From Candidatus Zhuqueibacterota bacterium (lineage in GTDB: Bacteria; Zhuqueibacterota; Zhuqueibacteria; Oceanimicrobiales; Oceanimicrobiaceae), in assembly GCA_011775825.1 (NCBI GenBank), contig JAABYK010000175.1, positions 23,082 to 40,416 on the forward strand: a stretch of 17,335 nucleotides of DNA, read 5' to 3'. Below the pieces are notes generated by a model that did no database searches, was not told the DNA's origin, and saw nothing but the letters and a program-made list of their open reading frames with translations. Position numbers and translations under genes: made by a program. Positions within the stretch are counted from its first letter, which is position 1, and each line of letters starts with the position of its first letter. Of this stretch, positions 7,585 through 13,284 are shown in pieces.

Positions 7585-7935
7585 ATGTTATTGTCAGTCA
7601 ATCGTCATAATTTTCGAGAAGAAGTGTTGGAGTCCTCCCAATTGGTATTTGTAAATTTTTGGGTGAATTGGAGCGAAGAATGCAAGCAGATGAAAATGCT
7701 GATGAAGAAATTGGATAGTGAACTCGAACAGGGGTGCAAAATAGTTGAAGTCGATTGGGAAAAGGACCATAAGTTAGCAGAGAAATACCGCGTATTCGGT
7801 ACGCCGAGCTTGTTGGTATTTAGTGATGGAGAACTAGTCGGACAATATTCCGGAACGCTCAATGTCAATGAGTTTTTTGAAGAGACCAACGCATGGCTCT
7901 CAACAAATTCAAAGCAAGAAATGATGGAAAATTAA
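7585..7935 (+). CDS. Thioredoxin-fold protein with a single active-site cysteine (WSEEC)
   Basis: 116 residues from ATG 7585, preceded by AGGG with a 7-base gap; a TTG at 7579 is a poorer start. Thioredoxin core: VFVNFWVNWSEECKQMK, then VEVDWEKDHKLAEKYRVFGTPSLLVFSDGE with the conserved cis-Pro P74. At the active site, where thioredoxin has W-C-G-P-C, this protein has W29-S30-E31-E32-C33. The attacking Cys is replaced by Ser and only the resolving Cys remains. Normal dithiol reduction is therefore not expected; monothiol, scaffold or chaperone-like roles are possible. Length matches classical thioredoxin plus a short tail. It lies between rpsU and an FKBP isomerase in the same direction. Confidence 0.88.
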   Translation: MLLSVNRHNFREEVLESSQLVFVNFWVNWSEECKQMKMLMKKLDSELEQGCKIVEVDWEKDHKLAEKYRVFGTPSLLVFSDGELVGQYSGTLNVNEFFEETNAWLSTNSKQEMMEN

Positions 7936-7971
7936 CGGATAACTTAAGAACGCAACATGGAGATTAATTTA

Positions 7972-8400
7972 ATGGCGAAGGCAAAATCAGGTGACAAAGT
8001 AAAAATTCACGTCACGGGTAAGTTGGAAAACGGCACAGTATTGTCAAGCTCAAAAGATAATGGGCCCGTTGAAATCGCCCTTGGAAAGTCCAATATCATC
8101 AATGGCATACAAGAAGCCGTCATTGGCATGGAGCCCCTGGAGTCAAAAACGGTAAAGGTTCCACCTAAGAAAGGATTTGGGGAATATCGAGATGATCTCA
8201 TTAAAGATGTCCCAAAAGAACATTTGCCTGAGGATGTATCTTATGAGGCCGGCAACACTGTAGAGCTGCCACAGACGGATGGCAAAATGGGACAAGTGAA
8301 GGTGGTGGATGTTTCAGATGCCAAAGTCAAGTTGGATTTGAATCATCCATTAGCCGGTAAGGACCTGGTTTTCGATATCACACTCTTGGAAATCGTTTAG
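7972..8400 (+). CDS. SlyD-like FKBP-type peptidyl-prolyl cis-trans isomerase
   Basis: 142 residues from ATG 7972, which has GGAG (7959-7962) at a 9-base gap; the ATG at 7957 would put that site inside the gene. FKBP blocks: GDKVKIHVTGKLENGTVL, then IALGKSNIINGIQEAVIGMEPLE, followed by VPPKKGFGEY and an insert-in-flap region (about residues 70-120), then LNHPLAGKDLVFDITLLEI. That arrangement is the SlyD/FkpA-short type, combining prolyl isomerase with holdase chaperone activity in the cytoplasm. The His-rich metal-binding tail of E. coli SlyD is absent. It follows the thioredoxin-like gene by 36 bases and is probably the last gene of the transcript before a weak hairpin. Confidence 0.92.
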   Translation: MAKAKSGDKVKIHVTGKLENGTVLSSSKDNGPVEIALGKSNIINGIQEAVIGMEPLESKTVKVPPKKGFGEYRDDLIKDVPKEHLPEDVSYEAGNTVELPQTDGKMGQVKVVDVSDAKVKLDLNHPLAGKDLVFDITLLEIV

Positions 8401-8427
8401 GAGCAAGACACAGTCAACAGTCAATTG

Positions 8428-8460
8428 CCGGTTTCTCCGTATCGAACCGGAAACGTTTTT
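8428..8460 (+). terminator. Possible weak intrinsic terminator after the FKBP gene
   Basis: Arms CCGGTT (8428-8433) and AACCGG (8445-8450) with an 11-base loop, five bases, then five T (8456-8460). The stem is short and the T run is set back, so read-through into the next gene is plausible. Confidence 0.4.
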
Positions 8461-8479
8461 AGAAGGGAAACATGCCTGA

Positions 8480-8881
8480 ATGAGTTACAAGAGAAAGTAC
8501 TACAAAGGCCTGTGTCGTAAATGCGGTGAATTAAAAAGGCTGGTCTTGTGGCAAGAAGATGATTCACGGGAAATTCTCCGGCTACGTTGTTTGGATTGTT
8601 ACACGATGAATGACGTCCCCGTCGAGCGCGTGTTGCGAAATGGGCGGGTTTTGACGGAAAACGAGCGCAAGAATCGCAAAGAAGCGCTTTCGCAAGTCTT
8701 GGAATACAGTCCCAAAAACACCTATTGGAAAGGACAGAGGATTCGACATCCCGTTCTAAATGATGTCGGCAAGGTGGTAAACAAAGTCGAAACCGATGGC
8801 AATCATCGGATAATTGTTGTCGATTTTGAAAAAAATGGAACTAAAAAGCTGGTTGAAGGATATATAATATCATCCACATAA
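8480..8881 (+). CDS. Zinc-ribbon plus Tudor/SH3-like small protein, paralogue A
   Basis: 133 residues, no named family recognised. Residues 12-40 form a zinc ribbon with C12-x2-C15 and C37-x2-C40. A basic linker follows with GRVLTENERKNRKEAL. Residues about 82-130 (YWKGQRIRHP, DVGKVV, RIIVVDFEKNGTKKLVEGY) have the pattern of the small beta-barrel at the end of UvrD/PcrA helicases (G-x-x-V-x-H-x-x-F-G-x-G-x-V, then V-x-F-x-x-x-G-x-K-x-L), which in that family contacts RNA polymerase. About half the C-terminal residues match the protein at 10193-10594 by eye. The zinc ribbon is seen directly; the barrel resemblance is from memory; any link to RNA polymerase or nucleic acid is inference. The start has a GAAGGGA-like site about 10 bases upstream. 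Confidence 0.8.
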   Translation: MSYKRKYYKGLCRKCGELKRLVLWQEDDSREILRLRCLDCYTMNDVPVERVLRNGRVLTENERKNRKEALSQVLEYSPKNTYWKGQRIRHPVLNDVGKVVNKVETDGNHRIIVVDFEKNGTKKLVEGYIISST

Positions 8882-8895
8882 TTGAATCCTGCAAA

Positions 8896-9318
8896 ATGCA
8901 AAAAATAATCGTTGCCACAATCGGTGTCACTTGGCTGTTGCTATTAGCCTGCGGCACAACAAAAAACCAAGGTTCCTCGGGCAATGGTGAAGAAATAAAG
9001 AATGTGTCCGTGGATCATCTTAGTCAGCCAAAGCTGGTCGGACAGTATGAAAATCAAAAAGTCCAGTTCACAGCCAAGTTTTCGAAAATCGTCTCAGGCT
9101 TCGATTTTGTTGGAATGGAACAGTACCAAACCACGCATTTTTTGGTTTCCTTGGTAAGCCAGGATGGCAAAACCAGCCTTCCGCATGTTTTGGTTCCGAC
9201 GTACGAAGAACTTTTGCCCACGCTTAGCTCAAATGATCTGATACAGATCGAGGGTGTTCCCCATTTCACCGCCGATGGCTCTGCTTATATCGTTGTTCAG
9301 AAATTAGAAAAGCTGTAA
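8896..9318 (+). CDS. Predicted lipoprotein, function unknown
   Basis: 140 residues. Signal peptide with K3, hydrophobic stretch IIVATIGVTWLLLLA and lipobox L16-L17-A18-C19, so the mature protein should be lipid-anchored. The remainder is predominantly beta in character (YENQKVQFTAKFSKIV, DLIQIEGVPHF, SAYIVVQKLEKL), compatible with an OB-like barrel, but no family is recognised. It starts 14 bases after paralogue A, so probably shares its transcript. A perfect 12-base-pair hairpin follows its stop. Confidence 0.75.
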   Translation: MQKIIVATIGVTWLLLLACGTTKNQGSSGNGEEIKNVSVDHLSQPKLVGQYENQKVQFTAKFSKIVSGFDFVGMEQYQTTHFLVSLVSQDGKTSLPHVLVPTYEELLPTLSSNDLIQIEGVPHFTADGSAYIVVQKLEKL

Positions 9319-9339
9319 GTAACGTCCTGCTGTTTTAGG

Positions 9340-9373
9340 ATAAAGTCATGGAGACAATTCACCATGACTTTAT
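9340..9373. other. Perfect 12-bp inverted repeat (hairpin)
   Basis: ATAAAGTCATGG (9340-9351) and CCATGACTTTAT (9362-9373) around a 10-base loop, 21 bases after the lipoprotein stop. No U-tract follows directly; a run of nine T occurs later at 9410-9418. It may be a processing or stability hairpin, a degenerate terminator or a protein-binding palindrome. Confidence 0.6.
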
Positions 9374-9456
9374 TGATGGGCATGTTATGGGTAAAACTTA
9401 AACGAATTATTTTTTTTTGGCATGGCAACCATTCGGGAGAAAGGGGTGGCATACAC

Positions 9457-9666
9457 ATGAGTTGTCCATACTTCGAAGAAGGAAAAAGAAACCTTTGCGG
9501 TGCGTTTCAGGGACTTTTTCACCCAAGCATCTATGAGGAGCAGAGGTTTTGCAGGGGGGAGTTTCAGGAATGCGGAATTTATCAAAAGTACCGCCAGACG
9601 GACAGCAAAGTGAGTCGAGAACAATATCTAAATGAAATCTATCAGGGGCAATTTCAGCAATCATGA
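9457..9666 (+). CDS. Small four-cysteine protein
   Basis: 69 residues from ATG 9457, preceded by AAAGGGG with a 12-base gap. Upstream ATG codons in the same frame (9364 onward) lie inside a hairpin and give unlikely sequence. Four Cys at 3, 14, 32 and 39 (MSCPYFEEGKRNLC and RFCRGEFQECGIYQKY) with two Tyr/Phe-rich turns form a pattern recurring in small uncharacterised proteins of environmental bacteria. It would bind zinc or an iron-sulfur cluster. Function unknown. Its stop overlaps the next ATG by four bases (ATGA), which implies translational coupling. Confidence 0.78.
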   Translation: MSCPYFEEGKRNLCGAFQGLFHPSIYEEQRFCRGEFQECGIYQKYRQTDSKVSREQYLNEIYQGQFQQS

Positions 9667-10019
9667 AAATAACAGATTTTCTAAAACAAAGACTGGGTAA
9701 AGCAAACACCCAAAGGGGGAGAAAAGCAATCACTGAAAAGACGGCAACCGGGATTCCGCCTATTAAACATAGGACGAAACGGAAAGCCAAACTCGGGAAA
9801 GTGGATCGAGAACTTCGACAATGGGAAGAAATTAAAGAGCAACTTATCACCGAATTAGGTGAGAGGGTTTATCATTCTGCGAGGGAGTATCGCACAAAAC
9901 GATTTTTACCACCAACAACGAACGGCATTATCGACGCCGTGAAAAACTGCGACGTAGAGATCGAGCGGCTTAAAGAAGAAAAGAATTATGTTCACCGGGA
10001 AGATTTAGAAGTGGCCTAG
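9663..10019 (+). CDS. Basic hypothetical protein coupled to the four-Cys protein
   Basis: 118 residues, not recognised. The first 50 residues are rich in Lys/Arg (KHRTKRKAKLGK) and likely unstructured or nucleic-acid-binding. Residues 50-80 and 90-112 look helical (VDRELRQWEEIKEQLITELGERVYHSA; VEIERLKEEKNYV). No membrane segment, signal or Cys pair beyond C95. The ATG overlaps the preceding stop by four bases, so expression is tied to the four-Cys protein and the two may act together. Confidence 0.7.
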   Translation: MKITDFLKQRLGKANTQRGRKAITEKTATGIPPIKHRTKRKAKLGKVDRELRQWEEIKEQLITELGERVYHSAREYRTKRFLPPTTNGIIDAVKNCDVEIERLKEEKNYVHREDLEVA

Positions 10020-10024
10020 TTTTG

Positions 10025-10097
10025 CATTCGGGATGGGAAAGCTCAGGTCAGCTTTGATGGCCTCTTTGCAATATCTGAGACTTTCTCAACCCGAATG
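10025..10097. other. Long imperfect hairpin in the leader of zinc-ribbon paralogue B
   Basis: Outer arms CATTCGGG (10025-10032) and CCCGAATG (10090-10097), a 4x4 internal loop, then GAAAGCTCAG (10037-10046) pairing with CTGAGACTTTC (10075-10085) with one bulged base, and a 28-base apical loop. Eighteen base pairs in total. No T run follows, so it is not a normal intrinsic terminator. It lies between the basic protein gene and 10193. Confidence 0.55.
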
Positions 10098-10109
10098 AGG
10101 AGATGCTCA

Positions 10110-10141
10110 GAAATTCACTATTCACTTCATCTGTGAATTTC
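10110..10141. other. Perfect 9-bp inverted repeat upstream of paralogue B
   Basis: GAAATTCAC (10110-10118) and GTGAATTTC (10133-10141) with a 14-base spacer, ending 51 bases before ATG 10193. It could be an operator for a dimeric repressor or a second RNA hairpin in series with the one at 10025-10097. Confidence 0.5.
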
Positions 10142-10192
10142 GTTTGAACTCTCCGTAAATCATTCTATTGGAACAAAGAAAGGAGATCTCCC

Positions 10193-10594
10193 ATGCAAAA
10201 ATTCAGAAGGAAGTATTTTAACGGACGATGCCCAAAATGCAATAGACCGAGAAAACTCACCTTGATTGGGGAAGATGAAGATGTGGGCGTGGTTTGGCTT
10301 AGATGCAATAAGTGTTTGGAAACTCATTCTTACGCCGTGGAAAGATTGCGGAAAACGGGTCGGGTTTTGACAAAATCTGAATTGAAAAAAAGAAATGAGG
10401 CTATGTCCGAAGTTGCAGAATACACCCCGGACAAAACCTATTGGATTGGACAGAAAATTCATCACCCCGATTTTGACGAGGTGGGTGAAATTGTCAAAAA
10501 AGAGGAGACCTCCGGCAAAAACCAGATGATCATTGTGGAATTTGAAAATCAGGGAACTAAGAAACTGGTTGAGGGTTTTAACGTTTCTGCTTAA
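10193..10594 (+). CDS. Zinc-ribbon plus Tudor/SH3-like small protein, paralogue B
   Basis: 133 residues, same length and layout as the protein at 8480-8881. Zinc ribbon C13-x2-C16 and C38-x2-C41, shared linker GRVLTKSELKKRNEAMSEV, then the beta-barrel-like C-terminus (YWIGQKIHHPDFDEVGEIV; MIIVEFENQGTKKLVEGF), which fits the UvrD/PcrA Tudor-like pattern better than paralogue A because it keeps HPDFDEVG. A strong Shine-Dalgarno site (AAAGGAG, 7 bases from ATG) indicates high translation. It has its own leader with two inverted repeats and is followed by a strong terminator, so it is probably a single-gene unit regulated apart from paralogue A. Role unknown; RNA polymerase or nucleic-acid association is inference. 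Confidence 0.82.
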   Translation: MQKFRRKYFNGRCPKCNRPRKLTLIGEDEDVGVVWLRCNKCLETHSYAVERLRKTGRVLTKSELKKRNEAMSEVAEYTPDKTYWIGQKIHHPDFDEVGEIVKKEETSGKNQMIIVEFENQGTKKLVEGFNVSA

Positions 10595-10624
10595 CTTAAC
10601 CTATAAGAGCATTGTGGAATCGGG

Positions 10625-10662
10625 CCGACACACCGGATTGGCCGTGTGTCGGTTCCTTTTCT
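10625..10662 (+). terminator. Intrinsic terminator after paralogue B
   Basis: Perfect 9-bp stem CCGACACAC (10625-10633) / GTGTGTCGG (10644-10652) with a 10-base loop, directly followed by the pyrimidine tract TTCCTTTTCTT. It lies 31 bases after the stop at 10594. Confidence 0.82.
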
Positions 10663-10773
10663 TCAATTCAGATAAAAACCCTCCCGGACTCTTTCTTAAA
10701 CTCAGGCAAAGTTTGAATCTGTGAGCCGTTTGTTGAGAAGCCAACTTCAAGCACCGATCTCCTCAGAATGCGC

Positions 10774-10802
10774 TTGACATTGTGATTTCCAATCTCTATA
10801 TT
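10774..10802 (+). promoter_or_regulatory. Near-consensus sigma-70 promoter
   Basis: TTGACA at 10774-10779, a 17-base spacer and TATATT at 10797-10802: perfect -35, one mismatch in -10. It points at the small Cys gene starting 51 bases downstream and lies after the terminator, so that gene is a separate transcription unit. Confidence 0.75.
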
Positions 10803-10852
10803 CTCGCATCAAAATTACGAAGCATTTTAGACAATTGAGGAGTCGCACACCC

Positions 10853-11038
10853 ATGCTATGCGAACACTTGAAAGAACTGCACGGCTACATTAGAGAAAAC
10901 GAGATCGAAATTGGGGGACTTGATATGATACGCCTGGTTTGCAAGAAATGCCAGGTACAACACGAATGCCCGGAAGTCTCCGTGGAATACTGGGATGAAA
11001 TGCCCAAGAAAGATGTCGAGAAGCCCAAATCAGCATAA
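10853..11038 (+). CDS. Small cysteine/histidine protein, putative zinc binder
   Basis: 61 residues from ATG 10853 with TGAGGAG about 10 bases upstream; a TTG at 10835 would overlap that site. Possible metal ligands are C3 and H5 (LCEHLKEL), C30 and C33 (RLVCKKC), and H37 and C39. The middle is helical (ELHGYIRENEIEI), and the tail is acidic then basic (WDEMPKKDVEKPK). Fits a small zinc-finger-like protein of a type seen next to housekeeping genes in environmental genomes; no function is known to me. Driven by the strong promoter at 10774-10802. Confidence 0.78.
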   Translation: MLCEHLKELHGYIRENEIEIGGLDMIRLVCKKCQVQHECPEVSVEYWDEMPKKDVEKPKSA

Positions 11039-11261
11039 GCAATTTGTTTGAAATCCTTCCCGTCTCGAGTGTTTTTTCTTTTCTCCCGAGTCATTTGAAG
11101 TAACGAAGTCCTCACGTGAGATTTCGTGATTGTTAAATAAACGGTCCTACCCCAGATTGAATATTATCGCAAAGATGGCAATTTTGAATGGAATGGAGTT
11201 AGTTAGACGATTGGTTCAGCCCGGAGACAGGATTAAAGTCTTGGCCAAGTAATCGCGGTCT

Positions 11262-12032
11262 TCAGATATTCGACATGGACTGACAGCCGTCGACGTTGAT
11301 GCAGGCTCCGCTTACCAGGCTAGCCCGTTCGGAAGCCAGGAAAACAACTACATTGGCGATCTCCTCTGGTTTGCCAAACCGTCCAAGCGGCAAATCCGTT
11401 TCAATAAACCTGGCGATTTTCTCGGGGGCGGCTTTTTGTTTGCGGTCCCAGCTTCCGCCCGGAAACAGGATGGAGCCGGGCGCCACCGAATTGACGCGAA
11501 TGTTGTGAGGCGCAAGCTCGCGTGCCAGCGATTTTGCCAGGCTGATTTCGGCCGCTTTGGCGGCGTTGTACGTAATGTGTCCGCCGCTCTCCCTGCCATA
11601 GATGGATGTTATCATAATGATGGCGCCGCTCCCTTGCTGTTTCATCGTCGGGATCACAAGTTGGCTCATGCGCGCCGCGGAGATGGCGTTGAGGTCGAGC
11701 ATGTCGTGCCACTCTTGATCCGAAATTTCAAGCGTTGGCGTCTTTTGGCTGCCGCCAACATTGTTGACGAGCACATCGATGCGACCGAATTTGTCTAACG
11801 TTTCTTGCACCAACGCCTCTGCCTCCGCCCTTTTTGTGATGTCAGTAGCCTTGGCAAAGACCTCCACATTGTGTGCTTTTATTTCGTCTGCTGCTTCTTC
11901 AAGCGTCTCCCGAGTTCTGCCACAGATGCTTAAGCGAGCGCTCTCTTCAGCAAACGCCAGCGCGATGGCCTTACCAATCCCACGGCTGGCACCGGTGACG
12001 ATGACGACTTTGTTTTTGAGGTTTAATTCCAT
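11262..12032 (-). CDS. Short-chain dehydrogenase/reductase (SDR) family oxidoreductase
   Basis: 256 residues, classical SDR length. Cofactor-binding TGASRGIG at 13-20, GRTRE after the second strand (Arg favours NADP(H)), NNVGG at 90-94, and active site ITSIYGRESGGHITYNAAK with S143, Y155 and K159. Then NIRVNSVAPGSILFPGGSW and GRFGKPEEIANVVVFLASE, followed by the C-terminal LVSGACINVDG. Closest in pattern to the 3-oxoacyl-ACP reductase/glucose dehydrogenase-like group; substrate cannot be told. The stretch is visibly richer in G+C than the small-gene cluster to its left. It ends a minus-strand run that begins with brnT/brnA, but 56 bases separate it from brnA. Confidence 0.93.
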   Translation of the reverse strand: MELNLKNKVVIVTGASRGIGKAIALAFAEESARLSICGRTRETLEEAADEIKAHNVEVFAKATDITKRAEAEALVQETLDKFGRIDVLVNNVGGSQKTPTLEISDQEWHDMLDLNAISAARMSQLVIPTMKQQGSGAIIMITSIYGRESGGHITYNAAKAAEISLAKSLARELAPHNIRVNSVAPGSILFPGGSWDRKQKAAPEKIARFIETDLPLGRFGKPEEIANVVVFLASERASLVSGACINVDGCQSMSNI

Positions 12033-12088
12033 CAGCTTATCTGTCAGGTTTGTTCTGGTAATGCTGAAAACATGGTTGAAAATGGTTC

Positions 12089-12355
12089 TTAGTCAGGATT
12101 GCCTTGGAGCAGTTTTTCCTGAATCCACATATTTACAAGCGTGTCACCGGATATACCGCGATGTTTTGCGAGGGCTTCGATTTCTTCCGCAAGCTTGTTA
12201 TCAATTCCGTAGTATATTCTCTCAGTTTCAATCTCCACATCAAAAGTAACTTCTTTGGTTTTGTCCCAATAATCGGTCAGGTCGTGCTCGTCCCAAAACT
12301 CGGCGATCTCCTCATAACTCTTCGCTTCCGAAATGGAACTTTTATTTTTTGGCAT
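12089..12355 (-). CDS. CopG/BrnA-like antitoxin
   Basis: 88 residues from ATG 12355 with AAAGGAG five bases upstream. The N-terminal half carries the family block SYEEIAEFWDEHDLTDYWD, and the C-terminal part resembles a ribbon-helix-helix dimer (VEIETERIYYGIDNKLAEEIEALAKHRGISGDTLVNMWIQEKL). These antitoxins bind and neutralise a BrnT toxin and repress their own promoter. The upstream gene on the same strand is a brnT relative that, if its frameshift is restored, would overlap this gene by 14 bases. That is the usual brnTA order. The antitoxin itself looks intact. Confidence 0.85.
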   Translation of the reverse strand: MPKNKSSISEAKSYEEIAEFWDEHDLTDYWDKTKEVTFDVEIETERIYYGIDNKLAEEIEALAKHRGISGDTLVNMWIQEKLLQGNPD

Positions 12356-12625
12356 GCTGTCTCCTTTCTTTTGAGCTCATGTCACGCGCTGATAAAACTA
12401 ACGCATGTCTATTCTTCTTATACTCAAAAATACAATCAAATAGCGTCCGGCTTGAATTTGTCCCATTGCCGCATAGACATTTTCTCCCTTACGGTGCCCT
12501 TTTTCAACAAATCTGAAGCGTGGCTTGCTATTGAGAACTTCCTTAACTTCATCTTTTCCGACTTTATGTTTGCTTAGCAGCTTATAGATGACCTTGTCAA
12601 GCCAAATAAGTCCTTTAATTTGCAA
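12342..12625 (-). pseudogene. BrnT-family toxin, frameshifted near the C-terminus
   Basis: TTG start at 12625 with AAGG about 8 bases upstream. The encoded IKGLIWLDKVIYKLLSKH, then PRFRFVEKGHRKGENVYAAMGQ and GRYLIVF are BrnT-family blocks (RNase-like fold of the RelE superfamily). At a run of five T on the coding strand (12430-12426) the frame slips and ends early at 12398 after 75 residues. One more T restores the expected tail FFEYKKNRHALVLSARDM then SSKERRQHAKK, ending at 12342, inside the first codons of the antitoxin gene. The original toxin was therefore about 94 residues. The lost tail holds conserved BrnT residues, so the product is probably inactive, unless the lesion is a sequencing error or is bypassed by slippage. 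Confidence 0.85.
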
Positions 12626-13107
12626 TAAATCGACCTTTGTTGAAATCGGTCAATTAGGCGAAGACCGGAACACGTATTAGAGAGGTTTATTTCTTACCGC
12701 ACATTTTTAATGTAATCAAAAATTGAGCAAAAAACAAATAGTTTGATCAGCCCTTTGCGGTAGGTGTGGGCGCTTAAAGCAATTGAAATAGCATGGAATT
12801 AACCTGAGGTGGGAATGTCTGTCAAGCAGAATTGAGAAAATGATATTTGTATCAATTCCGACCAAGGTCACTCAGGAGTCTCTAATAAGTTTGCTTTGCT
12901 TTTCTTCCCCTACGTCGTTTGATCTCGTTGGACAATTTCAGAATTTCTTCATCAAAATTGGTTTTTGGGGATGAGTTGCTCCAGTCTAAACTAGTCTAGA
13001 TTTGTTGAGCAAATTCGTCAGAAAGTCGAACTTGACAGAATTCTTATCTATTGTGTTGATGACTTTGTCGTCCTGTTTTTACTTTTATGGCGTGCAATAT
13101 CTCTCTA
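12626..13107. other. Intergenic region, probably decayed
   Basis: No intact gene. Besides the brnTA promoter candidate, the minus strand between about 13019 and 12882 shows a coding-like stretch broken by a stop at 12998-12996 (downstream part contains NFDEEILKLSNEIKRRRGRK and ends at 12882). It lacks a start and may be the tail of a dead gene. Together with the remnant at 13108-13284 this suggests an old deletion in an accessory region. Confidence 0.45.
12691..12719 (-). promoter_or_regulatory. Possible promoter of the brnT/brnA pair
   Basis: On the minus strand TTGATT (12719-12714), a 17-base spacer and TAAGAA (12696-12691), about 66 bases before the TTG start. The spacer holds the palindrome ACATT-AAA-AATGT (12713-12701), a possible antitoxin operator. 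Weak -10 match. Confidence 0.3.
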
Positions 13108-13284
13108 TTAGGAATGGCTAATGAATTCCACACCATCACCTCCGCCGCTGTCGTCTATCGAGGTGAATTCACCAAGATGACCGTAAAGTTTCTTGGCGAT
13201 TTGATAGCAGAGTTCTTCAAAGCTCTTGCGTTTGTCGTTTTGGTATGATCTTAGTTTAGACCACTCAAGCAAGACTATTTTCAA
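13108..13284 (-). pseudogene. N-terminal remnant of a PD-(D/E)xK nuclease-like gene
   Basis: A minus-strand frame open from 13311 to the stop at 13108-13110. A TTG at 13284 overlaps the hutF stop (TTGA) and follows CGGAG. The encoded EWSKLRSYQNDKRKSFEEL, CYQIAKKLYG and GEFTSIDDSGGGDGVEF match, from memory, the start of large uncharacterised proteins in which this block leads into an E...QxK nuclease site followed by further domains, often in defence-type neighbourhoods. Here the frame stops eight residues later, before the QxK part. What remains is about 58 residues, so no active product is expected. Family recall is moderate; coding character is clear from sequence. Confidence 0.6.

Noticed and set aside
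9364..9456. Upstream in-frame ATG codons extending the four-Cys protein
   Set aside because: They fall in a hairpin and a T-rich stretch, give improbable protein sequence, and the ATG at 9457 has a ribosome site.
11041..11100. Possible terminator (CTCGAG and CCCGAG with a T run) after the small Cys gene
   Set aside because: The two motifs are not inverted relative to each other, so no stable stem forms.
11175..11252. 25-codon frame starting ATG 11175 in the gap before the SDR gene
   Set aside because: Too short, no clear ribosome site and no recognisable motif; not enough to call a gene.
11436..12249. Long plus-strand frames opposite the SDR gene
   Set aside because: They are antisense shadows of a well-supported SDR gene in G+C-richer sequence.
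12694..12764. Inverted TACCGCA/TGCGGTA pair
   Set aside because: Seven bases about 55 apart in a non-coding region; within chance expectation.
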